Part shown: one piece after another, positions 32,928 to 41,910 of the stretch
Layout: each line of letters starts with the position of its first letter
Numbering within the stretch: position 1 is the first letter of the stretch
Assembly: GCA_020633725.1 (NCBI GenBank)
Contig: JACKDC010000002.1
Span: 434,001-498,000, forward strand
Origin: Candidatus Latescibacterota bacterium
GTDB taxonomy: Bacteria; Krumholzibacteriota; Krumholzibacteriia; JACNKJ01
Direction of reading: 5' to 3'
DNA length: 64,000 bases
Notes under the pieces: model-generated
Told to the model about the DNA's origin: nothing
What the model saw: only the letters and a program-made list of their open reading frames with translations
The model's database searches: none
Translations under genes and position numbers: made by a program

Positions 32928-35654
32928 ATGGGCTTTCACAGCACTCGTGGGACGATGGCGATCTCGATCTGGGTCGTGGCGCTGCTGACGGTCATCGTGG
33001 CGCCGGTCGGCGCCGCGGATCTGCAGGAGCACCATCTCGACAACGGACTCGATCTCCTCTTCAAGGAAGCCCACGGCGGGCCCATGGTGGCGTCCATCGT
33101 CACGGTGGGCGCCGGCGCGCGCTTCGAGGACGAGACCAGCTACGGCGCCAGCCACTTCCTCGAGCACATGGTTTTCAACGGCACCGCCACGCGGAGCCGG
33201 GAGGACATCAACGAGGGCATCAAGGCCTACGGCGGTTACATCAACGCCATGACCCGCCGCGAGTACACCTGCTACATCCTGCTCGTGCCCCGCGAGTACC
33301 TGCGTCAAGGCCTGGAGATACAGGCGGACATGCTCTTCGGTTCCCTGCTGCCCCCGGACGAGTTCGAGAAGGAGAAGCGCGTCGTCATCGAGGAGATGAA
33401 CAAGGACTACGACAGCGGCAGCTACCGCGGCGATCTCGCGCGGGGCAGCTTCTTCCTCGACGGCACGCCCTACGACCATCCCATCCTGGGCACGGTGGAG
33501 ACCATCGAGCGGCTTCAGCGCGACCAGGTGATGGCCTACTACCGGTCCCGCTATCAGCCCGGCAACTGCCGTCTGTTCCTGGTGGGGGATTTCGAGAGCG
33601 AGCCGGCGCTCGCCCTCGTGGACTCGATCTTCGGCATCGTGCCGGGGCGCGCGGCGGCCACGCCGCGGCGGGTGCGTCCCATGTGGTCCGAGGAGCCGGA
33701 GTTCCGCGTCTACCGGGCGGAGGAGGGCACGCCGCGACTGGACCTCGCCTGGCTGGCGCCGGCGCTGCGGGACGGCGACTACGCCGCGCAGCTCGCCCTG
33801 GCCGGCATGCTCGGCGACGAGCACCGCTCGCCGCTGCGGGTGGACGACGAGGGCGGGCGCGTCCTCGAGCTGAGCGCGAGCGTCGAGCCCTTCGCGGACT
33901 TCAGCCTCTTCACGCTGACCCTGGACATCGGCGACCAGAACGTCGGCGAGCTCTCCCGGCTCCTCGCGGAACGGCTCGCCGGCCTCGCCACCTGGGTCCC
34001 CGACGCGGCCTGGACCGCGGAGGTCGCGCATGGCCTGCGCGTGGAGGACGTCTTCCTGCAGGACACCTACCACTACTACGCGATGATGAAGTCCGCCGAG
34101 CTGCACCTGGGCGGCTACGCCTTCCTCGCCGGCTACGACGCCTCCCTGGCGACGCTCTCGCCGGCGGCGCTCCGCGGCGCGCTGGAGCGCAGCCTCCTGG
34201 CGGGCGCGCCTCGCGTGATCTGGAGCGGGCAGGACGCGGACTCGACGGCGACGTCGATCCCCGGCGGCCCGCCGCTCGCCGACTTCCACGTGCTGCCGAG
34301 CACCGCGCAGCTGCCCATCCCGCCCGCGGCGGCGCCGGCGGGCGCGCTGGCCAGCGGGAGCCCGCAGGGCGCCGGAGGCGAGGAGCGTCTCGTGTTCGAC
34401 AACGGCCTCACGGTGTTGCTGCGCTCGGACGCGGCGAGCCAGGTCTGCGCCGCGCATCTGCTGATCCGCGGGCGCTCGGACGCCGAGCCGGAGGGCCGCG
34501 AGGGCATGGTGGCGCTGGCCCACAACCTTCTGTCCAGCGGCACCCGCGAGCACGACGAGGCCGCGATCGCGGGCATCCTCTCCTCGCTGGGCGCCACGCT
34601 CAAGGTCGGGGACAATCCCTGGATCCCCTTCGACGACTACTACACGCGGCAGGACTTCTCCTTCCTGCGCCTGGAGCTGCTGGACGAATCCGCGGCCGAG
34701 GGCCTGGCCCTGCTGGCCGAACTGGTCGGCAACGCCACCTACCCCGACGCGGCCGTGGACCGTGAGAAGGGGCGCATGCTGGCGTCGCTGCGGATGGGCA
34801 GCCCGCGGCCGAGCGAGGTGGCGCGTGAAGCGCTGGCCGCCTGGACCTACGCGGACGGCCCCCTGGGCCGCCCGGTGGAGGGCACGGCCGAGAGCATCGC
34901 CGCGATCGACGCCGCGCAGCTGCGCGACTTCCATCCCCGCTACTTCGACCCGGCGCGGATGGTCCTCTCGGTGGTCTCCGGCCTGCCGCTGGAGCGCCTG
35001 CGCGGGATCGTGCGCGAGCGCTTCGGCGCCCTGACGCGGCCCGAGGAGCCGCTCGCACTGCCCGCCAGCGCGCTGCAGCCGGGACCCGGCGAGCTGCGCC
35101 ACCCCATGGAGGACAAGGCCCAGGTCGCGCTCATCGCCGCGCGGCTCACGCCTCCGGCGGGCGATCTGCCCGACGGCCTGGAGGTGCTGGTGGACGTCCT
35201 CTCGGCCCGGATGGCGCTGGAGCTGCGGGAGAAGCAGGGGCTCGCCTATTCGGTCGGAGCGGGCCTGCGCCTGGTGCCGGGCCTGGCGGCGGGGGAGCAC
35301 GGCTACGGGCAGGTCACGCTGCAGATGTCCACCGGCGCGGACAACCTGGAACAGGCGCGGACCGGCATGCAGGCCGAGCTGGAGCGCATGGGCGCCGAGC
35401 CGCCGAGCGCGGAGGAGGTCTTCCGCGCCGTCAACGGGCGCTGGGGGCGCGAGCTCATGCGGGATCTCTCTAGGATCCACCAGGCCTACCAGCTCGGGCT
35501 GCGCGAGCACCTGGGGCTGGATCCCTTCGCGGGGAGCGAGGGCCGCGTGGCGAAGCAACGGGCCATTCCGCCGGCAGAACTTGCCGCACTGGCCCGGCAG
35601 TATCTGCTGCAGGATGACTGGCTCTGGGTCCTGGCGGGTGGCGGATTGCAGTGA
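32928..35654 (+). CDS. Exported M16-family zinc metallopeptidase (two-domain)
   Basis: 908 residues from ATG 32928. The signal peptide is ISIWVVALLTVIVAPVGAA. The inverted zinc motif is HFLEH in SHFLEHMVFNGT, with the second ligand Glu in the KRVVIEEMNKDYDS helix about 75 residues later. The second half (from about residue 480) is a structurally similar but catalytically silent domain (LVFDNGLTVLLRSD, then GLAYSVGAGLRL). Such pitrilysin-like proteins act in the periplasm on peptides. The gene is divergent from the hypothetical at 32063-32806. Confidence 0.88.
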   Translation: MGFHSTRGTMAISIWVVALLTVIVAPVGAADLQEHHLDNGLDLLFKEAHGGPMVASIVTVGAGARFEDETSYGASHFLEHMVFNGTATRSREDINEGIKAYGGYINAMTRREYTCYILLVPREYLRQGLEIQADMLFGSLLPPDEFEKEKRVVIEEMNKDYDSGSYRGDLARGSFFLDGTPYDHPILGTVETIERLQRDQVMAYYRSRYQPGNCRLFLVGDFESEPALALVDSIFGIVPGRAAATPRRVRPMWSEEPEFRVYRAEEGTPRLDLAWLAPALRDGDYAAQLALAGMLGDEHRSPLRVDDEGGRVLELSASVEPFADFSLFTLTLDIGDQNVGELSRLLAERLAGLATWVPDAAWTAEVAHGLRVEDVFLQDTYHYYAMMKSAELHLGGYAFLAGYDASLATLSPAALRGALERSLLAGAPRVIWSGQDADSTATSIPGGPPLADFHVLPSTAQLPIPPAAAPAGALASGSPQGAGGEERLVFDNGLTVLLRSDAASQVCAAHLLIRGRSDAEPEGREGMVALAHNLLSSGTREHDEAAIAGILSSLGATLKVGDNPWIPFDDYYTRQDFSFLRLELLDESAAEGLALLAELVGNATYPDAAVDREKGRMLASLRMGSPRPSEVAREALAAWTYADGPLGRPVEGTAESIAAIDAAQLRDFHPRYFDPARMVLSVVSGLPLERLRGIVRERFGALTRPEEPLALPASALQPGPGELRHPMEDKAQVALIAARLTPPAGDLPDGLEVLVDVLSARMALELREKQGLAYSVGAGLRLVPGLAAGEHGYGQVTLQMSTGADNLEQARTGMQAELERMGAEPPSAEEVFRAVNGRWGRELMRDLSRIHQAYQLGLREHLGLDPFAGSEGRVAKQRAIPPAELAALARQYLLQDDWLWVLAGGGLQ

Positions 35655-35973
35655 AATCCTCTATACCGAAGCCAAGCTGTTAGGGATTTGTCAGCCCTTA
35701 ATTCCTGGAAATACGCCAAGAATCATCTGAATCTCTGAGCATAGCGCAAGGAATCCGGGATAGTTGTACGGCGTCAGGTCCGTAAGTGCAGTCAACAGCG
35801 TTTCTTGTGAGGGTGGATGGAACTTTCCGGAAGGGCCGGCGTTTTGCTTTGCACTTGACTTGAGCGCGTCGATCCGTGATACTCCCGGTGCCGAGTTGTG
35901 ACAACCTTCACAATTCAGCACGATAAACCGGAACGGCAGAACTCTCCCAGGGTTCATCCACAGGGGCGAAGAA
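35655..35973 (+). other. A+T-richer intergenic region ahead of the sigma factor gene
   Basis: This 319-base stretch is visibly lower in G+C than the rest. It holds the sigma-gene promoter (35855-35883). On the minus strand an 88-codon open frame (35691-35957) contains one CEGCH haem-like motif but no signal peptide; it is not called as a gene. Confidence 0.4.
35855..35883 (+). promoter_or_regulatory. Sigma-70-type promoter of the sigma factor gene
   Basis: TTGACT (35855-35860) and GATACT (35878-35883) are separated by 17 bases. The leader would be about 85 bases. The gene may be transcribed by its own product. Confidence 0.65.
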
Positions 35974-36825
35974 ATGGCTGGAGTCTTTCAGAATCAGGCC
36001 GAGAGCGAGACCCTCAACGCTTACCTGCAGTCCATCGGTGACTTCCAGAGCCTGAGCCGCGAGCAGGAAGCCGCCGTCACGGTGCGCATCCGCGAGGGGG
36101 ACGAAAAGGCGCTGGAGGAGATGATCACCGCGAACCTGAAGTTCGTGGTGTCCATCGCCAAGCAGTACGTCGGCCAGGGCCTGAGCCTGCTCGACCTGAT
36201 CAACGAGGGCAACCTCGGCCTGATCAAGGCGGCCTATCGCTTCAACGAGAAGAAGGGCTTCAAGTTCATCTCGTACGCCGTCTGGTGGATCCGTCAGTCG
36301 ATCATGCAGGCCATCGTGGAGCAGGGCAACATCGTCCGCCTGCCCATGAACAAGGCCAACATCCTCTACCAGATCCGCAAGCGGAACCGGGCGCTGTGGG
36401 AGCAGCTGGGCCGTCAGCCAACCAAGGCCGAGCTCGCCAAGGCGCTGGGCATCGCCGAGTCCGTGATCAACGAGATCGAGCTGGCGACGAACACCTACCG
36501 CTCGCTGGACGAGCCGCTCGGCACCGAGGAGGATCACATCCTCCTGAACACGCTCGAGGACGAGGATCAGCCCAGCCCGGCCGAGAACCTCGACATGAGC
36601 GAGTTCCACAGCCTGATCGAGGCGGCGCTGGATTCGCTGAGCCCCCGCGAGGCGATGATCCTGCGGAACTACTACGGGCTCGGCGCCCGTGAGCCGATGA
36701 CGCTCGAGGAGATCGGCAAGGACCTGAACATCAGCCGTGAGCGCGTGCGCCAGGTGAAGGTCAAGGCCCTCAGCCGCATCCGCAACAGCCAGGTGGGCAA
36801 GCGCCTGGCCGAGCACGCCAGTTAA
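35974..36825 (+). CDS. rpoD: RNA polymerase primary-type sigma factor (RpoD/SigA group, short form)
   Basis: 283 residues; no region 1.1, as in Bacteroidetes SigA. Region 1.2 is LNAYLQSIGDFQSLSREQE; region 2 has NLKFVVSIAKQY, GLSLLDLINEGNLGLIKAAYRF and FKFISYAVWWIRQSI, the -10-recognition block. Region 3 has RLPMNKANILYQIRK. Region 4 has LSPREAMILRNYYGLG and LNISRERVRQVKVKAL for -35 recognition. The terminator follows directly. It is the housekeeping or a close group-2 sigma factor. Confidence 0.93.
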   Translation: MAGVFQNQAESETLNAYLQSIGDFQSLSREQEAAVTVRIREGDEKALEEMITANLKFVVSIAKQYVGQGLSLLDLINEGNLGLIKAAYRFNEKKGFKFISYAVWWIRQSIMQAIVEQGNIVRLPMNKANILYQIRKRNRALWEQLGRQPTKAELAKALGIAESVINEIELATNTYRSLDEPLGTEEDHILLNTLEDEDQPSPAENLDMSEFHSLIEAALDSLSPREAMILRNYYGLGAREPMTLEEIGKDLNISRERVRQVKVKALSRIRNSQVGKRLAEHAS

Positions 36826-36850
36826 GCCATCGCTGCCAGTCAGCGACGCG

Positions 36851-36884
36851 CCGGCCTCCCCGCTCCGGGAGGCCGGTTTTTCTT
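36851..36884 (+). terminator. Rho-independent terminator after the sigma factor gene
   Basis: A 10-bp stem CCGGCCTCCC/GGGAGGCCGG with loop CGCTCC is followed by TTTTTCTT. A canonical intrinsic terminator. Confidence 0.92.
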
Positions 36885-37074
36885 GATGCGTGGCATCTGG
36901 ACCCCGTAATCCGGCATGGCCGATTCCTCTTTCTCGGCGCGATGGCTGAGGATAGAATTGAAAGCACGGTGAGCTTCCCCGCTCAACTCACACCGGGTCG
37001 GATGCGTAGCGCGTCGGAGTCTCAGTCCCCTCCTGAAGGTCCCTGCTCGCCGCCGGCCTCCGCCGGAGGTCATC

Positions 37075-40000
37075 ATGTTCGCTTCTTCGATGCGGCGCTC
37101 GCTCGCGATCGCGCCTCTCGTCGTGGGACTGCTCTCGCTGCCGGTCACGCCCGCCTCGGCGCGCGATCGCGCGCCCACCCCGACCGCGCTGAAGCCGGTT
37201 CCCGCCTCATCCCTCAGCGTGCGCGCGGACACGCTCTTCCTGTTCGCGGCCAGCGGTCCGGGCAGCTTCGGCAGTCCCGGGACCGTCGCCCGCGGCTTCA
37301 GCTTCGACGCGGCGGACGGCTCGCCGGACCCCGCGGGCTGGACCGGCGTCGACGCATCGGTGCTCGACCAGAACGTCCACTGGCATGTGACCGAGACCGC
37401 GGTCACCGCCGGGCACGACACCGACATGAGCGGCGCGGCGCCCTTCGACCCTGGCGACACCGCGAACGACTACTCCTTCTGGTGCGGCGAGCTGGACCAG
37501 TGCAACTGGGTCCACCCCAGCGGCTACGGGCTGAACTGGATCCAGAGCGCGGTGATCGACCTGGAGGGGGCGCCCGTGGGCAGCGCGCTCCAGCTCGACT
37601 TCGGCATGTCGACCTGGTTCGAGGGGGACGTCTACGACTATCTCGAGGTCATCGCCCGGTGGCGTGGCGGCGGCGAGCAGCTGATCGCCACCTACAACGA
37701 CTACCTGGCCAGCCCCTACGCGCCGTACACGCTCACGCTGCCGGCTGCGCAGGCCGACGGCGACAGCCTCGACGCCGTGATCTTCCGCTTCACGTCCGAC
37801 GGTTCCTTCGCCGACCAGGACGGCCAGTTCCCCACCGACATCGGCGCGGTCTGGCTGGACAACATCGTGGTCACGGTGGACGGCGCCGAACGCTTCGCCG
37901 CGGACTTCGAGGACGGCCAGCTCCCCGCCGCGATGAGCCTCGTAGCCGGCGCGCCGGGCGCGGGCGACTTCGCGACGCTTCGTCATGGACTGAACACCCA
38001 GGACAGCTGCGTGAACAACGGCAGCTACTACTGGACCTTCTTCGACCCCTCGCTCCCCGAGCCCGGCTGGCCCGACGGCGTGGTTCCCTACGGACCGCCC
38101 TTCATGTGGAACTACGTGCGCAGCCCGGTGCTGAGCCGCGACCAGTACGGACAGCCGCTCAACCTCGACGCCAGCTCGCGGCTCATCGTCTCCGCCGACG
38201 TCTACCTGGATCTGCCCCTGGAGCAGGTGGTCTTCTTCCAGGCGGCCATCTCCGCGGGGAGCGGCGAGGATCCGAACTGCTACGTCAGAACCGCCGACAA
38301 CAATCTCTACTTCGGGGAAGAGACGCAGTGGCGGCACTACGCGCTCGACTTCACCTACACCCTGCACCAGATCATGGGTGACGGTGTGGGCGACACCGGC
38401 GGCATCGTGGTCGACATCGGCGTCGTCGACGCCTGCCCCTTCTTCTGCAACATCTACGGGGACGGCCAGCACCACCACGGGACGCCCTACATCGACAACA
38501 TCACCGTGGCGATCCTGGACGGCGGTCCCGCGGCCTTCGACGTGCTCCCGGCCGGGCGCTTCCAGGACGCCTTCGACGTGGACGGCGACGGCACGGTGCG
38601 CATCGACAGCGCGCGCGATCTCGTCCAGCTGAACAACACCATGAGCCACGTGGCCGGCGATTCGCTCGGCTTCACGCTGGGCCTCGACGCCCACGGCGGC
38701 GTCGCCCAGACCTTCAACGGCCTCGCCGGCGAACCGCGCCCCGAACTGCGGCTCTTCTGGCGCGTGGTGGACGGCCCGCACGCCGGCTCCACCGATCCGA
38801 CCATGGCGGATCCCGACGCGGCCGACGGCATCTGGTCGCCCTGGGCGGGCGTCATGACCCTGGACGACGGGCCATGGTGCACCATGCAGGCGGAGCTGGT
38901 CTGGGATCGGCCGTTCCTTCCCGACTACTACGCCTTCGACTTCAACGACGCCTACTTCCTGCCCGGCGACAGGATCGAGTACTTCCTGCGCGGCCTGGCC
39001 GTGGACGGCAAGGAGGCGCTCGCACCCGGAGACGCCCGCGCCGCCGACCCCGCGGCCCGCGCGTACTTCCACGTGAGCTGCCTGCCCACGGCGGGGCACA
39101 ACCTGCTCCTCGTCGACAAGGGCGGCGATCTGCTGGACGCCTGGGAGCTCGCCTTCGCCGCGAACGGACTGAGCGCCCAGGTGGACCGCTTCACGGCCAA
39201 CGCGCCGGGGGGCGAATACCTCAACTCGCTGGGCACGCAGGCGAGCCTCGCCTCGCTGTCCGGATACCGCGCGATCCTCTGGGACAACGGCAGCACCGGG
39301 GCGAACACGCTGATCACGGGTCTCGGGCCACGCGACCGGGCGGACGAGGGCCAGCTGCTCCAGGACTGGCTGGCGGCCAGCACCGTCGACGCCGGCCTGT
39401 GGATCATGGGCGATCACGTGGCGGAGGACATCGACGACGGCTCGCCCTACCTCGCGGAGTTGCTCGGCGCCGAGCTCCACGGCGGCAGCTACCAGCAGCA
39501 GACCGGCATCCTCACGCCCAGCGTGCTCGCGAGCCATCCGCTGCTCGCCTACCTCGGCGGGACCCCGGACTTCATCGCCGACGGCGGCTGCCCCGACCTG
39601 CGCGAATTCTCCGGCATTCGACCCGTCGTGGACCCGCTGGTGGAGACCGCTTTCACCTGGGCCGACGACGGCGGCTCCGGCACCGTGGCCGGGACCTACG
39701 CTCTCGATCCGGAAGGCGACGGCGACAGCACCAACGCCGGCGGCCACGCGACGCGCGCTCTCCTGACGCCGTTCGGTTACGCCACGCTTCGCGACACCGG
39801 CTATGGCAACGTGGACCCGGACTACGTCCGTCAGCTTCCGCTCATGGTCCTCAGCCGCTTGATGGGCTACCCCGGGGACGTCACGGGCACTTCCGACCCG
39901 GCGCCCTCGGTCACCGGGCTGGCGCGGGCCTATCCGAATCCCTTCAACCCGTCCACGACGCTCCGCTACTCCCTCGCGGCGCCGCAGCGCGCGCGGCTCA

Positions 40001-40185
40001 GCGTGCACGACATCCTGGGCCGTGAACTCGCCGTGCTCGTCGACGGACTTCAGCCCGCCGGGCCGCAGGAGGTGGTCTGGGACGGCCGCGACGGCGCGGG
40101 CCGCCCGCAGGCCAGCGGGATCTACTTCGCGGAATTCCGCGCGGGGGTGTCGCGAGAGCGGCAGAAGCTCGTACTCCTAAAGTAG
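37075..40185 (+). CDS. Large secreted protein with type IX/FlgD-like sorting domain
   Basis: 1036 residues. The signal peptide is SLAIAPLVVGLLSLPVTPASA. The N-terminal 500 residues are beta-rich with Asp/Gly-rich loops (for example DVYDYLEVIARW) resembling jelly-roll or CUB-like modules. Residues about 670-920 look like a flavodoxin-type or amidotransferase-like alpha/beta region (HNLLLVDKGGDLLDAW, LWDNGSTG, WIMGDHVAEDI). The C-terminal 85 residues are the sorting domain: YPNPFNPSTTLRYSL, DILGRELAVLVDG, WDGRDGAGRPQASGIYF and terminal LVLLK. The only enzymatic hint is weak; function is unknown. Confidence 0.85.
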   Translation: MFASSMRRSLAIAPLVVGLLSLPVTPASARDRAPTPTALKPVPASSLSVRADTLFLFAASGPGSFGSPGTVARGFSFDAADGSPDPAGWTGVDASVLDQNVHWHVTETAVTAGHDTDMSGAAPFDPGDTANDYSFWCGELDQCNWVHPSGYGLNWIQSAVIDLEGAPVGSALQLDFGMSTWFEGDVYDYLEVIARWRGGGEQLIATYNDYLASPYAPYTLTLPAAQADGDSLDAVIFRFTSDGSFADQDGQFPTDIGAVWLDNIVVTVDGAERFAADFEDGQLPAAMSLVAGAPGAGDFATLRHGLNTQDSCVNNGSYYWTFFDPSLPEPGWPDGVVPYGPPFMWNYVRSPVLSRDQYGQPLNLDASSRLIVSADVYLDLPLEQVVFFQAAISAGSGEDPNCYVRTADNNLYFGEETQWRHYALDFTYTLHQIMGDGVGDTGGIVVDIGVVDACPFFCNIYGDGQHHHGTPYIDNITVAILDGGPAAFDVLPAGRFQDAFDVDGDGTVRIDSARDLVQLNNTMSHVAGDSLGFTLGLDAHGGVAQTFNGLAGEPRPELRLFWRVVDGPHAGSTDPTMADPDAADGIWSPWAGVMTLDDGPWCTMQAELVWDRPFLPDYYAFDFNDAYFLPGDRIEYFLRGLAVDGKEALAPGDARAADPAARAYFHVSCLPTAGHNLLLVDKGGDLLDAWELAFAANGLSAQVDRFTANAPGGEYLNSLGTQASLASLSGYRAILWDNGSTGANTLITGLGPRDRADEGQLLQDWLAASTVDAGLWIMGDHVAEDIDDGSPYLAELLGAELHGGSYQQQTGILTPSVLASHPLLAYLGGTPDFIADGGCPDLREFSGIRPVVDPLVETAFTWADDGGSGTVAGTYALDPEGDGDSTNAGGHATRALLTPFGYATLRDTGYGNVDPDYVRQLPLMVLSRLMGYPGDVTGTSDPAPSVTGLARAYPNPFNPSTTLRYSLAAPQRARLSVHDILGRELAVLVDGLQPAGPQEVVWDGRDGAGRPQASGIYFAEFRAGVSRERQKLVLLK

Positions 40186-40245
40186 CGAGCCTGTGTCCTC
40201 TCGCGCGCCGCTTCGAAGGCGCGCGACCCGGACACAGGGCTCGCT
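40184..40245. terminator. Long two-stem hairpin at the end of the sorting-domain gene
   Basis: Outer arms AGCGAGCCTGTGTCC (40184-40198) and its complement (40230-40245, one bulge) enclose a second perfect 9-bp stem TCGCGCGCC/GGCGCGCGA (40201-40209 with 40218-40226). The base overlaps the TAG stop codon. No T run. A terminator or mRNA-end structure is likely. Confidence 0.6.
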
Positions 40246-40372
40246 AGCGTCCGGAAGGTGCGCGACCCGCACACGCACCTGCTCGCGGGCAGAGTGCACG
40301 GCCAAGACGACCACTCGCTCGCAGGCAGAACAGAAGGTGCGCGACCGGGATACGCGCCGCAGCGAAAGACCG
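40215..40372 (+). repeat. Degenerate tandem repeat of about 39-bp period
   Basis: GAAGGYGCGCGACCCG-type cores start at 40215, 40254 and 40333, and a weaker copy lies at 40293, spacing 39, 39 and 40 bases. The cores are 15/16 identical to each other. The region is non-coding and lies upstream of the Cys-rich lipoprotein gene. Confidence 0.6.
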
Positions 40373-40454
40373 AGGCCGGCCGAATCCTGTTTGACGTCGC
40401 CGGCATCCAAGGCCACACTGATCGCGGTGTGACGAACCGGGAAGGAGAGCCCGC

Positions 40455-40895
40455 ATGAAACGGATTCTGATCCTCTTTGCCTTGCTGGCCATGGGCGTGC
40501 TGGCCGTCAACGGCCTCCAGGGCTGCGCCAAGCAGGCGGACGCCATGGTCCAGTGCGCCGGCGGATGCGGCATGGAGATGCCCAAGTCGGCGGCCAAGGA
40601 GATCGACGGCAAGTTCTACTGCGCCGGCTGCGCGGCCAAGATGGCCGGCGACATGCACGACCATGGCGACATGGTCGCCTGCGCCGGCGGCTGCGGCATG
40701 GAGATCGCCAAGGCCGATGCGACCGAGCACGACGGCAAGTTCTACTGCGCCGGCTGCGCGGCCAAGATGGGCTTCGAGACCGCCATGGTGCAGTGCGCCG
40801 GGTGCGGCATGAAGGTCGCCCAGGCGGACGCCAAGGAAATGGACGGCAAGTTCTACTGCAGCGGTTGCGCCGAGCATGCCGGCCACGGCCACTAG
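40455..40895 (+). CDS. Cys-rich lipoprotein with three YHS/TRASH-like metal-binding repeats
   Basis: 146 residues. The lipobox is LQGC with the lipid-modified Cys24. Three repeats follow, each with a Cys pair near CGM and a second pair in GKFYCAGCA: C34/C38...C56/C59, C76/C80...C98/C101 and C114/C117...C135/C138. The second ends with AAKM, and the spacing is that of YHS/TRASH metal-binding domains (four Cys each). A His/Met-rich linker (MHDHGDM) joins repeats 1 and 2, and the tail is HAGHGH. It is presumably tethered to a periplasm-facing membrane and binds a soft metal such as Cu, Ag, Zn or Hg. Metal handling or storage is inference. Confidence 0.75.
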   Translation: MKRILILFALLAMGVLAVNGLQGCAKQADAMVQCAGGCGMEMPKSAAKEIDGKFYCAGCAAKMAGDMHDHGDMVACAGGCGMEIAKADATEHDGKFYCAGCAAKMGFETAMVQCAGCGMKVAQADAKEMDGKFYCSGCAEHAGHGH

Positions 40896-40925
40896 AGCTT
40901 AAGGTCTTGTAGCGCAGAGAGTTGA

Positions 40926-40962
40926 GGGGCCCGGGGCGCATTGACACCCCCGGGCCCCCTTC
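40926..40962 (+). terminator. Rho-independent-type terminator after the Cys-rich lipoprotein
   Basis: An 11-bp stem GGGGCCCGGGG/CCCCGGGCCCC (40926-40936 with 40948-40958) and loop CGCATTGACAC are followed by CTTCTTATC. Confidence 0.8.
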
Positions 40963-40977
40963 TTATCATATCCCCGT

Positions 40978-40993
40978 GCGGCCGATCGGCCGC
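40978..40993. promoter_or_regulatory. Perfect 16-base palindrome upstream of pdxS
   Basis: GCGGCCGATCGGCCGC is self-complementary and lies 33 bases before the pdxS start. It could be an operator or a hairpin in the leader. No regulator gene is nearby. Confidence 0.35.
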
Positions 40994-41025
40994 GGCTCCG
41001 CCGTTTCCCGCTTCCGGAGGCCATC

Positions 41026-41907
41026 ATGAAAGTAAGCACCTTCGAGGAGAAGGTCGGACTCGCCGAGATGCTCAAGGGCGGGGTCATCATGGACGTGACC
41101 AACGCCGCGCAGGCGAAGATCGCCGAGGACGCCGGCGCCGCCGCGGTGATGGCCCTCGAGCGCATTCCTTCGGACATCCGGGCCGACGGCGGCATCGCCC
41201 GCATGAGCGACCCGCGCATGATCCGCGAGATCCAGGCCGCCGTGAACATCCCCGTCATGGCGAAGTGCCGCATCGGGCACATCGCCGAGGCCCGGGTACT
41301 CGAAGCGCTGGAGGTGGACTTCATCGACGAGTCCGAGGTGCTCACGCCGGCGGACGATGCGAATCACGTCTGGAAGCACGAGTTCAAGGTGCCCTTCGTC
41401 TGCGGCTGCCGTGACCTGGGCGAGGCGCTGCGGCGCATCGGCGAGGGCGCGGCCATGATCCGCACCAAGGGCGAGGCCGGCACGGGCAACATCGTGGAGG
41501 CCGTGCGGCATCTGCGCGCGGTGGTGGGCGGGATCCGTCGCCTGACGCAGCTGGACGCGGGCGAGCTGATGGCCGCCGCCAAGGAACTCGGCGCGCCCTT
41601 CGCGCTGGTGAAACAGGTGGCCGAGTCGGGCAAGCTGCCCGTCCCCAACTTCTCCGCCGGCGGCGTGGCCACGCCCGCCGACGCGGCGCTGATGCGCACG
41701 CTGGGGGCGGAGGCGGTCTTCGTCGGCTCGGGCATCTTCAAGTCGTCCGATCCGGAGCGCATGGCCAAGGCGGTCGTCGAGGCCACGACCCACTGGCAGG
41801 ACGCCGACCGTCTCGCGCGCATCTCCGAGGGGCTGGGCGCGGCCATGCGCGGCCTCGACATGGCCGAGATTCCCCAGGATCAGGTCCTGCAGACGCGCGG
41901 CTGGTAG
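41026..41907 (+). CDS. pdxS: Pyridoxal 5'-phosphate synthase subunit PdxS
   Basis: 293 residues. It condenses ribose 5-phosphate, glyceraldehyde 3-phosphate and ammonia into PLP. The blocks GGVIMDVTNAAQAKIAEDAGA, MALERIPSDIRADGGIARMSDP, VMAKCRIGHIAEARVLEAL, VCGCRDLGEALRRI and IRTKGEAGTGNIVEAVRH carry the catalytic Lys residues. NFSAGGVATPADAALM and GSGIFKS bind phosphate. pdxT follows three bases later; the two form the twelve-plus-twelve complex. Confidence 0.97.
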   Translation: MKVSTFEEKVGLAEMLKGGVIMDVTNAAQAKIAEDAGAAAVMALERIPSDIRADGGIARMSDPRMIREIQAAVNIPVMAKCRIGHIAEARVLEALEVDFIDESEVLTPADDANHVWKHEFKVPFVCGCRDLGEALRRIGEGAAMIRTKGEAGTGNIVEAVRHLRAVVGGIRRLTQLDAGELMAAAKELGAPFALVKQVAESGKLPVPNFSAGGVATPADAALMRTLGAEAVFVGSGIFKSSDPERMAKAVVEATTHWQDADRLARISEGLGAAMRGLDMAEIPQDQVLQTRGW

Positions 41908-41910
41908 CGC

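Noticed and set aside
35691..35957. 88-codon minus-strand frame with CEGCH as a cytochrome gene
   Set aside because: Single motif, no signal peptide, overlaps the sigma-gene promoter; recorded only as a weak finding.
40215..40372. CRISPR-like array
   Set aside because: Repeat cores are imperfect, spacing is too short for spacers and no cas gene is in the window.
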